Shown: piece by piece, positions 16,901 through 25,203 of the stretch
Layout of the letters: every line of letters starts with the position of its first letter
How positions within the stretch are numbered: position 1 is the first letter of the stretch
Assembly: GCA_026393695.1 (NCBI GenBank)
Contig: JAPKZR010000287.1
Span: forward strand, 1 to 33,467
Direction: 5' to 3'
Origin: Actinomycetota bacterium
GTDB lineage: Bacteria > Actinomycetota > Acidimicrobiia > Acidimicrobiales > Ilumatobacteraceae
DNA length: 33,467 bases
Translations under genes and position numbers: made by a program
The notes under the pieces: generated by a model
What the model saw: the letters and a program-made list of their open reading frames with translations, nothing else
Told to the model about the DNA's origin: nothing
The model's database searches: none

Positions 16901-18115
16901 ATGGCTGACTTTTCACTCACGCTCAACGACGACCAACTGCAGATCCAGAAGTGGGTTCACGACTTCGCAGTAGCCGTGATCCGCCCCGCCGCCAGCGAGT
17001 GGGACGAAGCCGAGGAGTTCCCTTGGCCAGTCGTTCAAGAGGCCGCCAAGATCGGTCTCTACGGCTTTGATTTCTTGATGAACGCAATGACCGATACCAC
17101 TGGGCTCACCTTGCCCGTGGCCATCGAAGAACTGTTCTGGGGCGATGCCGGCATCGGTATGGCCATCATGGGTTCGGCTCTCGCCGCCGCCGGTATTTCG
17201 GGCAACGGCACGCCTGAGCAAGTGATGGAGTGGGTGCCCCAGTGTTACGGCACCGCCGACGATGTGAAGCTCGGCGCATTCTGCGTCAGCGAGCCAGACG
17301 CCGGTAGCGATGTTTCGTCGCTGCGCACCCGCGCTGTCTACGACCAAGCCACCGATGAGTGGGTGCTCAACGGCACCAAGGCATGGATCACCAACGGCGG
17401 CATTGCCAACGTTCACGTAATCGTCGCCGCGGTGGAGCCCGAGCTCAAGGGTCGCGGTCAGGCCAGCTTCATCGTGCCACCCAACACCAAGGGCCTCAGC
17501 ATGGGTCAGAAGTACAAAAAGCATGGCATCCGTGCATCGCACACCTCAGAGGTTGTGCTCGACGATGTGCGTATCCCTGGCAACTGCTTGCTCGGTGGCA
17601 AAGAGAAGCTCGACGCCAAGCTCGCCCGTGCTCGTGAGCGCGGCCATAGCGGCGAGAAGCAGCCAGCCATGGCCACATTCGAGGCCACCCGCCCATCCGT
17701 TGGCGCCCAGGCGTTGGGCATCGCTCGCGCTGCCTACGAGTACTCGCTCGAGTACGCCAAAGAGCGTCACGCATTTGGCCGTCCGATCATCATGAACCAG
17801 GCCATCGCATTCAAGCTCGCCAACATGGCCACCGAGATCGACGCATCACGTTTGCTCATCTGGCGTGCCGCTTGGCTCGCTCGCAACGGTGGGTTCAAGA
17901 ACGCCGAAGGCTCAATGAGCAAGTACAAGGCATCAGAGACCGCTGTTCGCGTCACCGAAGAAGCCATCCAGATTCTCGGCGGCTACGGCTACACCCGTGA
18001 ATACCCAGTCGAGCGCTGGCACCGCGACGCCAAGATTCACACCATCTTTGAGGGCACCTCAGAAATCCAGCAACTGGTTATCGCTCGGGCGATTTCTGGT
18101 CTGCGTATCGAGTAA
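16901..18115 (+). CDS. acyl-CoA dehydrogenase
   Basis: This 404-residue FAD enzyme oxidises acyl-CoA to trans-2-enoyl-CoA. The family signatures are complete: CVSEPDAGSDVSSLRTRA and GTKAWITNGG (FAD and substrate binding in the beta domain), then the C-terminal helical domain with QILGGYGYTREYPVERWHRDAKI and TIFEGTSEIQQL. Glu384 in the last motif occupies the usual catalytic-base position. Chain-length preference cannot be read from the sequence. It stands alone between the acyltransferase gene and a convergent ABC transporter, and has a hairpin-like inverted repeat just upstream of its start. Confidence 0.92.
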   Translation: MADFSLTLNDDQLQIQKWVHDFAVAVIRPAASEWDEAEEFPWPVVQEAAKIGLYGFDFLMNAMTDTTGLTLPVAIEELFWGDAGIGMAIMGSALAAAGISGNGTPEQVMEWVPQCYGTADDVKLGAFCVSEPDAGSDVSSLRTRAVYDQATDEWVLNGTKAWITNGGIANVHVIVAAVEPELKGRGQASFIVPPNTKGLSMGQKYKKHGIRASHTSEVVLDDVRIPGNCLLGGKEKLDAKLARARERGHSGEKQPAMATFEATRPSVGAQALGIARAAYEYSLEYAKERHAFGRPIIMNQAIAFKLANMATEIDASRLLIWRAAWLARNGGFKNAEGSMSKYKASETAVRVTEEAIQILGGYGYTREYPVERWHRDAKIHTIFEGTSEIQQLVIARAISGLRIE

Positions 18116-18200
18116 CAGTCGACCTGTGTTTTCGAGGCCACGTCAGTAGCGAGCGCCGGCGTGGCTGAATCTATTCGCGGGTTTGGCTAGGTGTCGCGAC

Positions 18201-18995
18201 TCAACGTTTTCCTGTGCGCTGGTACAGCCGCGTGGCAATCGGTGCGAAGACGACGATCAAGAGGATCGCCCATCCAAGCGAGTACAACATTGCGTTCTGC
18301 AGTGGCCATGCGGTTGGCTTGGGGGTTTCGGCAGGAAGGTTTCCGAACCGAACACGAACTGCGTGCGTCAATGTCGACACCGGATTCCATTCGGCGATGG
18401 TTTTCAACACGCCAGGCAAGGTGTCGGATGGAACGAAGGTGTTGGCGATAAAGGTGAGCGGAAAGAGCACGATGAAGGTTGCGTTGTTCACCACTTCCGG
18501 AGTGGGAACCAACAGGCCAAGGCACGCCATCACCCAAGAGAACGAGTACGAGAAGAAGAGCAGCAACAAGTAGGCGACCACAGCATCGAGAACTGAACCT
18601 CGAATGCGCCATCCCACTGCCAATCCTGCCAACGACATGATGATGATCGACAGCATGTTGTAGACCACGTCGCTGGCTGTGCGACCCGCCACGACTGCGG
18701 AGCGTGACATCGGGAGTGATCTGAATCTATTGATCAACCCTTTTTGCACGTCCTCGGCCAAGCCAGATGCGGTGAACGTCGCGCCGAAAACTACGGTTTG
18801 AGTAAAGATTCCAGCGATGAGGAACTCGCGATAGTTGCCTCCGGGAATGTCGATTGAGCCTCCGAACACGTACGCGAAAAGCAGCACGAACATGAGTGGC
18901 TGAATGATGACGAAGACCATCACTTCGGGCACGCGCCTGATGCGGATCATGTTTCGGCGGGCGATTGTGGTGGCATCGCGAATCATGCTGATCAC
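18201..18995 (-). CDS. ABC-2 type transporter permease (DrrB-like)
   Basis: This 264-residue membrane protein has about six helices: VMVFVIIQPLMFVLLFAYVFGG, an FLIAGIFTQTVVFGATF segment, the pair around MLSIIIMSLAGLAVGW and VVAYLLLLFFSYSFSWV, then FIVLFPLTFIANTFV and a final LGWAILLIVVFAPIA. The loop EDVQKGLINRFRSLPMSRSAV is the DrrB-type conserved motif that contacts the ATPase. With its partner it forms an exporter for drugs or lipids of the daunorubicin-resistance type. It starts with GTG, whose first bases overlap the ATPase stop by 4 (GTGA); an ATG nine bases further in is an alternative. Confidence 0.88.
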   Translation of the reverse strand: MISMIRDATTIARRNMIRIRRVPEVMVFVIIQPLMFVLLFAYVFGGSIDIPGGNYREFLIAGIFTQTVVFGATFTASGLAEDVQKGLINRFRSLPMSRSAVVAGRTASDVVYNMLSIIIMSLAGLAVGWRIRGSVLDAVVAYLLLLFFSYSFSWVMACLGLLVPTPEVVNNATFIVLFPLTFIANTFVPSDTLPGVLKTIAEWNPVSTLTHAVRVRFGNLPAETPKPTAWPLQNAMLYSLGWAILLIVVFAPIATRLYQRTGKR

Positions 18996-19975
18996 GACTG
19001 GTCCTCTTGGCTCTTGTGTCCCGTGAGGTCCATGAAAACGTCGTCGAGGGTTGGTCGTCGCAGGCCGATGTCAACGATCTCAACGTTCTGTGCGGAGAGT
19101 TCAACCATCACCGAGCCGAGAGCCTCCACACCTTTGGCGACCGGAATCGAAACGAGTGCCTCTTGATCGTCGATGCGGATGGCACCTATTGCGAATGGTC
19201 GAACGATCGTCTCCACACGAGAAAGGTCCTCGGGGAACGCGAGATGAATATCGAGATGCTCGCCCCCGATACGCCGTTTCAGTTCTTGTGAGGTGCCCCG
19301 CGCGATTGCGTGACCGTGGTCAATCACGACGATTTCGTGAGCGAGTTGATCGGCTTCCTCAAGGTATTGGGTCGTGAGAACCACGGTGGTGCCAGCTTGA
19401 ACACGTTCGCGGATTACATCCCATAGTTCGCCTCGACTTCGCGGATCGAGTCCGGTTGTCGGCTCATCAAGAAAGAGAACCGGGGGATCGGCCAGCAGTG
19501 CTCCCGCCAAGTCGATGCGACGTCGCATTCCTCCGGAGAAGGTCTTGAGCGGCCGATTTGCGGATTCGCTCAAGCGAAAGCGCTCGATGAGTTCGTTCGC
19601 CTTCTTGCGGGCTGCCCGGCGACGCATCCCGTAAAGACATCCGATCATTTCGAGGTTCTCTGTCGCGGTCAGGTGTTCGTCGACAGCGGCGTATTGCCCA
19701 GACAAGCCGATCAACGACCTCACCCGTTGGGGTTCGCTCAGGACATCGACACCAGCGACTCGTGCCGTTCCGGCATCGGGTGTAAGGAGCGTCGTCAGTA
19801 TGGAAACTGCAGTTGTCTTGCCGGCACCATTCGGACCCAGTAGGCCCAGGACAGAACCGGTCGGGACGGAGAGATTAAGGCCATCGAGTGCGACGACGCC
19901 TCCGTAGCGTTTGGTGAGCCCCCGCGCCTCGACGGCGAACTCCCCCGAATGGGTACTTCTCACTGCATCGTTCAC
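18992..19975 (-). CDS. ABC transporter ATP-binding protein (DrrA-like)
   Basis: This 327-residue ATPase of the daunorubicin-resistance (DrrA) family powers the permease encoded next to it. Walker A GPNGAGKT is at about residues 47-54, the signature motif is FSGGMRRRIDLA, and Walker B with the D-loop is VLFLDEPTTGLDPRSR. Switch residues TTQYLEEADQLAHEI follow. The C-terminal extension of about 90 residues after the core domain is typical of DrrA. The cargo is unknown. The gene is divergent from the FAD monooxygenase at 20169, so a possible role in exporting or resisting that enzyme's substrate is context inference only. Confidence 0.9.
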   Translation of the reverse strand: MNDAVRSTHSGEFAVEARGLTKRYGGVVALDGLNLSVPTGSVLGLLGPNGAGKTTAVSILTTLLTPDAGTARVAGVDVLSEPQRVRSLIGLSGQYAAVDEHLTATENLEMIGCLYGMRRRAARKKANELIERFRLSESANRPLKTFSGGMRRRIDLAGALLADPPVLFLDEPTTGLDPRSRGELWDVIRERVQAGTTVVLTTQYLEEADQLAHEIVVIDHGHAIARGTSQELKRRIGGEHLDIHLAFPEDLSRVETIVRPFAIGAIRIDDQEALVSIPVAKGVEALGSVMVELSAQNVEIVDIGLRRPTLDDVFMDLTGHKSQEDQS

Positions 19976-20154
19976 GTTTTGAGCCTAGTTCTGCACGTGG
20001 AAACCCAACATTCAACTGGGGAACCGCGATGCCAAGATTCGCGGGACCAGCTTGTACGTCTTGCGAACAGGCATTGACCTTTGGCGCTTTGTCGCGTTGC
20101 TGTCTACATTTGCATCAGACGTTGGTCATCGCCTGTGGGATTTCCGGCCTGAGC

Positions 20155-20160
20155 AAGGAG
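20155..20160 (+). promoter_or_regulatory. Shine-Dalgarno AAGGAG deciding the monooxygenase start
   Basis: AAGGAG lies 8 bases before ATG 20169. This fixes the start of the flavin monooxygenase immediately ahead of its FAD-binding strand, although the frame stays open for 39 more codons upstream. Confidence 0.75.
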
Positions 20161-20168
20161 TAACTCTC

Positions 20169-21371
20169 ATGCGGTTCGGAATTGTTGGTGGAGGTATCGG
20201 CGGACTTACAGCGGCGTTGGTTATCGCTCGCCGTGGTCACGAGGTCTCGGTCTTTGAACGATCCTCGGCGTTCCGCGAAGTGGGCGCCGGAGTTCAGATC
20301 AGCCCAAACGCTGGGCGTGTCTTGCATTCGCTCGGATTGGGCGATGCCTTCGACGAGATCTCGGTGCATCCCGAGCGGATGGTGTTTCGCCGTTGGGAAG
20401 ACGACTCGATTATCCGAGCCAACGACTTCGACCAGGCCTTCGCCGATCAGTACGGCATGGCGCTTGCCAGCGTGGCTCGCACCGACCTCATCGAAATCCT
20501 CGCTCAAGCAGTTGCTGCTGTGCCCAACATCAACGTGTCACTTGCGAGCCGCGTGACACACGTTGAGCCGGGCGACGAGACTTCGACGATCTTCTTTGCG
20601 GATGAAACATCGTTGCCGTTCGATGTCGTCATTGGTGCCGACGGAATCCATTCGGTGGTGCGCCCAAGCGTGGGTGGCGTCGACTCGGCGCGCTTCAGCG
20701 GGTCGGTTGCGTACCGCGCGTTGGTGCCACTCGATGCGGTCGAAGACCTGCCGGTTGACTTCACGAATCGCGTCGGACCAGATCGTCACGTGGTGAGTTA
20801 CTTCATTGGCAAAGACCGTCAGTATCTCAACTTGGTTTGCATCTCTCCCGAGGACACTTGGAGCACAGAGTCGTGGACCGAACCCGGCACGCTCGACGAT
20901 CTCCGTGAGCGGTTCGAAGGCTGGTCGCCAGAACTACTTTCAATTCTCGATCGTGTTGAAGAACCCGTTTTCCGTTGGGCCCTCTACGACCGCGAACCGC
21001 TCGAGCAGTGGGGCATCGGCAGCACAACGCTGCTCGGCGATGCATGCCACCCGATGCTTCCGTTCATGGCGCAGGGGTCATGCCAAGCAATCGAAGATGC
21101 AGCGATTCTCGGACGTTGTCTCGACGACGTCGATGGCGTTGATGGCGTCGACGATGTAGCCGGCGTCGTCGCCGCGTTGCGTCGCTACGAAACCGCTCGC
21201 CAAGGCCGAACTGCGCAAGTGCAAACAACGTCGTTCATGAACCGCGATCTGTTCCATATGCCAGACGGAGAGATGCAACAGGGCCGAGATGAGTTCTTGG
21301 CCAGTGGAGTTGCAGGCTTTGGACCCCTCGAGTGGGTGTACAGCTACGACGCACTCACCGCTGCCATCTAG
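20169..21371 (+). CDS. FAD-dependent aromatic monooxygenase (salicylate / 3-hydroxybenzoate hydroxylase-like)
   Basis: This 400-residue class A flavoprotein hydroxylase uses NAD(P)H, FAD and oxygen to hydroxylate an aromatic ring. The dinucleotide motif GIVGGGIGGLTAAL is at residues 4-17 and ends in the acidic VFERS. The DG motif FDVVIGADGIHSVVR and the GD motif TTLLGDACHPMLPFMAQGS, which binds the FAD ribityl chain, are intact. The substrate is not readable, but the closest familiar pattern is salicylate or 3-hydroxybenzoate hydroxylase. A short Asp/Val/Gly repeat (DDVDGVDGVDDV, nt about 21123-21160) interrupts the helix after AILGRCL. The gene converges with a nitroreductase 24 bases downstream. 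Confidence 0.85.
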   Translation: MRFGIVGGGIGGLTAALVIARRGHEVSVFERSSAFREVGAGVQISPNAGRVLHSLGLGDAFDEISVHPERMVFRRWEDDSIIRANDFDQAFADQYGMALASVARTDLIEILAQAVAAVPNINVSLASRVTHVEPGDETSTIFFADETSLPFDVVIGADGIHSVVRPSVGGVDSARFSGSVAYRALVPLDAVEDLPVDFTNRVGPDRHVVSYFIGKDRQYLNLVCISPEDTWSTESWTEPGTLDDLRERFEGWSPELLSILDRVEEPVFRWALYDREPLEQWGIGSTTLLGDACHPMLPFMAQGSCQAIEDAAILGRCLDDVDGVDGVDDVAGVVAALRRYETARQGRTAQVQTTSFMNRDLFHMPDGEMQQGRDEFLASGVAGFGPLEWVYSYDALTAAI

Positions 21372-21395
21372 ACGAGCCCCTGCTTCGCCAGGGCG

Positions 21396-22049
21396 TTACA
21401 CGAAGCGAGCGAAGCCGTCGAATGGCATGCGCTCGGACTTCAGCGTGTTGATCGCTGCCGTCGTGTCGGGGTGGCCGATGGAAACTCCACAGAACAGCAT
21501 TTCGTTTGCGGGTGCGTCGACAAAGCTGGAAATCGCGGCATGGCGAATTGACCAGTACTCCTGAGCGCAGGTGCCAAGGCCTCGCTCGACAGCGAGCAGC
21601 ATGAGGGTCTGCAGGTACATCCCGAGGTCGCTCCACTGGGGCAGACCCATTTGGCGATCGATGTAGCAGAAGATCGCGGCTGGGGCATCGAAGAAGTTGT
21701 TGTTGTGCGCGAACTGCTGGCTGCGACCGGCTTTGTCCTCGCGGGGGATGCCGAGCGTGGCGTACATCTGCTCGCCGATGGTGAATCGGTTGGTGCGGTA
21801 CGGCTCGACGAGACCGGCGGGGTAGATGTCGTACTCGGGCATGTCCATGGGGGCCTGGGTGGGGAGGAACTCGCGAAGCCGTGTCATCGATGCGCCGTTC
21901 ACCACATAAATGCGCCACGGCTGCACGTTGCCGCCGCTTGGCGCGCCGCCTGCGTCTTCAACGAGGCCGCGAAGTAGTTCGTCGCTCACGGGCTCGGAGG
22001 TGAACTGGCGGACGGAGATACGAGTGCCGACGGCGTCAATAACGTTCAT
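21396..22049 (-). CDS. nitroreductase-family FMN oxidoreductase
   Basis: This 217-residue FMN enzyme has the nitroreductase fold. The phosphate-binding segment TRISVRQF is at about residues 9-16, APSGGNVQPWRIYVV at 36-50 contacts the flavin, and AVERGLGTCAQEYW is the usual C-terminal glycine-rich segment. Family members reduce nitro groups, quinones or activated double bonds with NAD(P)H. The frame extends 18 codons upstream, but ATG 22049 gives the standard N-terminus (MNVIDAVGTR). It neighbours a flavin hydroxylase and an amidohydrolase, hinting at aromatic compound metabolism, but it is on the opposite strand and convergent with the hydroxylase. Confidence 0.85.
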   Translation of the reverse strand: MNVIDAVGTRISVRQFTSEPVSDELLRGLVEDAGGAPSGGNVQPWRIYVVNGASMTRLREFLPTQAPMDMPEYDIYPAGLVEPYRTNRFTIGEQMYATLGIPREDKAGRSQQFAHNNNFFDAPAAIFCYIDRQMGLPQWSDLGMYLQTLMLLAVERGLGTCAQEYWSIRHAAISSFVDAPANEMLFCGVSIGHPDTTAAINTLKSERMPFDGFARFV

Positions 22050-22187
22050 ACGAACATAAAAGCCGATAGGGCGGATGAAGGAGAGATCGTGCCGCGCTCG
22101 CATGGGGCACGACCATTAGGATCGCTCTGGTTTCATGGAGCGCTTGATGCATGTGATGCAGAGAGCGCAAGGGTTGAGGGAGTAGCG

Positions 22188-22328
22188 ATGCTTGGCCATG
22201 CCAGCGGTTTTAATTGGGACGAAGCGTTGCTGATGGCATCGCCGTTGGCGGCCGTATGCGTGCTCTTGCTGGTGGTTCGCCGTCGTGGCGCCGCGTCGGC
22301 CGATACCTCGCCTCAAGAGAAGAAGTAG
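22188..22328 (+). CDS. small single-pass membrane protein, 46 aa
   Basis: This short gene has a strong Shine-Dalgarno sequence (GAGGGAG, 22176-22182) five bases before ATG 22188. The peptide has a short polar N-terminus (MLGHASGFNWDEAL), one hydrophobic helix (LMASPLAAVCVLLLVV) and then a basic RRRG stretch and a charged tail ending SPQEKK. The positive-inside rule predicts the C-terminus in the cytoplasm. Its stop is 2 bases before the ATG of the next membrane-protein gene, and both starts sit in the same ten bases (AGTAGCGATG). The two are probably co-translated. I do not recognise a family. Confidence 0.6.
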   Translation: MLGHASGFNWDEALLMASPLAAVCVLLLVVRRRGAASADTSPQEKK

Positions 22329-22330
22329 CG

Positions 22331-22954
22331 ATGACAGCTTCTGTTGAGCAGCCGCTCAATCGGTGGTTCACCGCCCGCGTGGTGGTCGCCCTCATCTGTC
22401 TGGTGGGCGCACAGGTTGTTCACTGGAGCGTCATTGGCCCGCACAACGATGAGTGGGCAGCTTCCGGCACGTTCTTCTTTGTGCTTGCCATTGTCGAGGC
22501 ACTGGCAGCCGTTGCGATGTTGTTCGCGTTGAACCGGTGGGTCGTCACTGCAGTCATCGCGATCAGCGTGTTGCCAGTTGTGGTTTGGGCGTGGGACCGC
22601 GCCTTTGGTCTGCCGTTTGGACCCACGAAGGGTATTCGCGGAACTTTTGGTCGATCAGATGTGCTGTCGGTGCTGCTTGAGGTTGTGGTCGTTATAGCCC
22701 TGTGGCCGTTTCTGCGGGCGGGGTATACCGAGCAAACGCCTGCCAAGCCCGACCTGTCGTCGAAGATCGTCATCGTTGCCACGGTGCTCTACGTGACCGT
22801 GTTTTCGTATTGGGCAGTCATCGGAGACACCGTCGAGGTACACCGAGGTGTCACGAAGACCGAGTCGCCATCCGGCGTGACCACAACCACCTTGGATATC
22901 TCGTCGATTACGCAACCAACCCTGCCAACCTTGCCCCCGGGGTCTACGCCCTAG
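22331..22954 (+). CDS. multi-pass membrane protein of unknown function
   Basis: This 207-residue protein has about five hydrophobic segments: WFTARVVVALICLVGAQVVHW, a second starting at GTFFFVLAIVEALAAVAML, WVVTAVIAISVLPVVVWAW, VLSVLLEVVVVIALWPFL and KIVIVATVLYVTVFSYWAVI. The C-terminal tail is rich in Thr and Pro (VTTTTLD, LPTLPPGSTP). No catalytic or binding motif is recognised. ATG 22331 is chosen over the longer frame because it follows the 46-aa gene by 2 bases. Tight coupling to that peptide suggests the two form one membrane complex. An amidohydrolase follows 57 bases downstream on the same strand. Confidence 0.65.
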   Translation: MTASVEQPLNRWFTARVVVALICLVGAQVVHWSVIGPHNDEWAASGTFFFVLAIVEALAAVAMLFALNRWVVTAVIAISVLPVVVWAWDRAFGLPFGPTKGIRGTFGRSDVLSVLLEVVVVIALWPFLRAGYTEQTPAKPDLSSKIVIVATVLYVTVFSYWAVIGDTVEVHRGVTKTESPSGVTTTTLDISSITQPTLPTLPPGSTP

Positions 22955-23011
22955 CCGTTGCCGAATCGGCGCAACACGAGGTTCGCTTCCGGTGGTGCAG
23001 TACGGTCGGGC

Positions 23012-24187
23012 ATGGCCTACGCACCAGATCATCGGGCGTTTTACGACGCCGACAGCCACATCATGGAACTGCCGAACTTCTTACAGAAGTACGCCGACCC
23101 TGACCTTCGCGATGTGATGCCGGCAGTGAGTTATTCGGCGTCTATCGTCACCGACGAAGAGGTGGCCATCATCATGGATCGAGGTGGTTGCCACAGCGAT
23201 GAGCACCGCGCCGAGTTGTTGGCGATGGGCGATTTGTTGATCGAACGATCGAAAGAGATCCAGGCGCTCGGGGCGTTCGATCGTGACGAACGGTCGCAAG
23301 CTGTAAACCTGTTGGGCTTCACCAAGCAGTTGGTGTTTGCAACGCACAGCGTGGCACTGCCGTTCTCGGCGAGCAACAAGGTTGATCCCCGACTTCGCTA
23401 TGGCGCCGCCCGCGCGCACAACCGGCACATGGTCGACTTCTGCTCCGACGACAGCCGGTTGATGGGCGTTGCCATTGTTCCTCTCGACGATCCAGCGCTC
23501 GCGATGATTGAGCTCGAGTTCGCGATTTCGCAAGGCATCGATGCCGTGTGGGTGCCGCATCGGCCGTGTGGCGATCGTTCGCCGGGCCACGTCGATTTCG
23601 ATTCGTTCTGGGGCTTGCTGGCGCAGACCGCCACACCGTTCGTGCTGCACGTTGGTGGGGCTCCGCTGCAACTCGATAAGGCGTGGGCCAACAATGGTCG
23701 GGCGCCAACAAAAGATTGGTTAGGCGGCGGCGAGAACGTGCGCACCAAAGACATCGCTGTGCTGCATCAGGGACCCGAGACGTTCTTGTCGATGATGTTG
23801 CTCGACGGTGTGTTCGAGCGATTCCCCGCGCTGCGCGGCGCGAGCGTTGAGCTTGGCGCTGGCTGGGTGCCGTCGATGCTCGAGCGGCTCGACTGGGTGG
23901 CCTCGACCTGGGGTCGCAACGACGCCAACCTCGCCGGCTTCACGCGCACTCCCACTGAGCAATTCACACAGCAGTTGGCGTTCACGCCGTTTGTGTTCGA
24001 AGACATCGGCACGTTCATCGATCAGTCGACACCCGATCTGTATTTGTTCTCGAGCGACTACCCGCATATCGAAGGCGGTCGTAATCCAATCGCTCGGTTC
24101 GAAGCATCGCTTGGCACGCGTAGCGAGCAGGTGCGCGACAAGTTCTATGCAGAGAACTTCTTGCGGGTATTTACGCGGGCTGCTTGA
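23012..24187 (+). CDS. amidohydrolase family protein (PF04909 type)
   Basis: This is a metal-dependent hydrolase or decarboxylase of about 391 residues with the amidohydrolase-2 TIM-barrel pattern. The N-terminal metal region is YDADSHIMELP at about residues 11-21, where the usual DxHxH reads DADSH. Further conserved segments are IVPLDDPALAMIELE, VLHVGGAPL, ELGAGWVPSMLERLDW and the late LFSSDYPHIEGG, whose Asp is the expected catalytic residue. Proteins of this type act on aromatic carboxylates or lactones. The substrate is not determined. ATG 23012 is preferred; the frame stays open to about 22958. Its 3' end overlaps the convergent luciferase-like gene by 17 bases. Confidence 0.82.
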   Translation: MAYAPDHRAFYDADSHIMELPNFLQKYADPDLRDVMPAVSYSASIVTDEEVAIIMDRGGCHSDEHRAELLAMGDLLIERSKEIQALGAFDRDERSQAVNLLGFTKQLVFATHSVALPFSASNKVDPRLRYGAARAHNRHMVDFCSDDSRLMGVAIVPLDDPALAMIELEFAISQGIDAVWVPHRPCGDRSPGHVDFDSFWGLLAQTATPFVLHVGGAPLQLDKAWANNGRAPTKDWLGGGENVRTKDIAVLHQGPETFLSMMLLDGVFERFPALRGASVELGAGWVPSMLERLDWVASTWGRNDANLAGFTRTPTEQFTQQLAFTPFVFEDIGTFIDQSTPDLYLFSSDYPHIEGGRNPIARFEASLGTRSEQVRDKFYAENFLRVFTRAA

Positions 24188-25199
24188 TCGGCCATTGCTC
24201 GGCCAAGAGGTCAAGGCTGCGTAGTCGTGCCGACAGATCGAAGGCCACCGCAGTGACCATGATTTCATTGGCTCCGGTGCGCTCGACAAGACCGTGAAGT
24301 TGCTCGACCACCTCGGCGATTGATCCAACAATGCGGTTGCTCGGAAGGCGCTTTGCTTCTTCAATATCGGGGTGCGCCGCAGCAGCGCTTGGCGAGGGCA
24401 GCGGCGTGAAGCGGCCGGTGCGGCGACCAAGTGCGGTGAGGCGACCGGGTGCCGAATGCCAATCGGCTTCTTCGGCTGTGTCGGCGGCGAGCACGTTTGC
24501 GGTGACGATCATGTGTGGCTCGGCGAGCACACTCGATGGTTTGAAGTTGCGGCGATAGAGGTCTACGGCTTGCAACGTGCCGCCCATGTCGAAATGGTGA
24601 GCGAAGGCAAACGGAAGTCCGAGGAACCCGGCTAGCTCGGCGCTGTATCCGCTTGATCCGAGCAGGAAGACGCCTGGCGATGATGCGGCCGCTGGGGTGG
24701 CGCTGAACTTGCTCGCTAGGCCGCTGCCCCACGGAACATCGGCACGAGCATCGCCGAGCAGACCCATCAGGTCGATGAGGTGGCGTGGAAAGTCTTCGGC
24801 GCCGAGCGCATCGGCCGAACGCCGAAGTGCGGCTGCAGTGAGTTGGTCGGTGCCCGGTGCGCGACCGATGCCCACATCAACGCGGCCCGGGTGAAGCGCC
24901 TCGAGCATTGCGAACTGTTCGGCCACAACGAGCGGAGCGTGGTTGGGCAGCATGACCCCGCCGGATCCGACATGGATCTGCTGAGTCAACGCAGCGAGAT
25001 GCGCGATGAGGATGGTGGGCGAGGTGCACGCCACGCTGGGCATGTTGTGATGCTCCGCAACCCAAAAGCGGGTGAAGCCAAGTGCATCGGCATGCACCGC
25101 GAGAGCGGTGGTATCGCTGAGCGCGTCGCTGCTTGATGCGCCCTCGGCGAGGATCGAGAGGTCGAGTACTGACAGTTGCACGGATGGCGACGAAGTCAT
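24171..25199 (-). CDS. LLM-class flavin-dependent oxidoreductase (MsnO8/YhbW-like)
   Basis: This 342-residue luciferase-like monooxygenase begins LSVLDLSILAEG, then has FTRFWVAEHHNMP, IHVGSGGVMLPNHAPLVVAEQFAML and GRVDVGIGRAPGTDQ, the signature run of the MsnO8/YhbW branch. Members use reduced FMN, or F420 in some actinobacteria; the sequence does not settle which. ATG 25199 is chosen because it begins four bases after the stop of the upstream ArsA-like gene and the N-terminus matches the family. The extra 45 upstream codons are out-of-family. It is the last gene of the lipoprotein/ArsA-pair operon and overlaps the convergent amidohydrolase gene at its 3' end. Confidence 0.87.
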   Translation of the reverse strand: MTSSPSVQLSVLDLSILAEGASSSDALSDTTALAVHADALGFTRFWVAEHHNMPSVACTSPTILIAHLAALTQQIHVGSGGVMLPNHAPLVVAEQFAMLEALHPGRVDVGIGRAPGTDQLTAAALRRSADALGAEDFPRHLIDLMGLLGDARADVPWGSGLASKFSATPAAASSPGVFLLGSSGYSAELAGFLGLPFAFAHHFDMGGTLQAVDLYRRNFKPSSVLAEPHMIVTANVLAADTAEEADWHSAPGRLTALGRRTGRFTPLPSPSAAAAHPDIEEAKRLPSNRIVGSIAEVVEQLHGLVERTGANEIMVTAVAFDLSARLRSLDLLAEQWPIKQPA

Positions 25200-25203
25200 G
25201 CCC

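Noticed and set aside
18137-18165. Inverted repeat GCCACG/CGTGGC between the convergent acyl-CoA dehydrogenase and ABC permease genes
   Set aside because: The stem is only 6 bp with a 17-base loop and no T-tract, too weak to call a terminator.
20074-20110. TTGACC as a -35 box upstream of the monooxygenase
   Set aside because: No acceptable -10 hexamer lies 16-18 bases downstream; the nearest TA-rich hexamers are 23-25 bases away.
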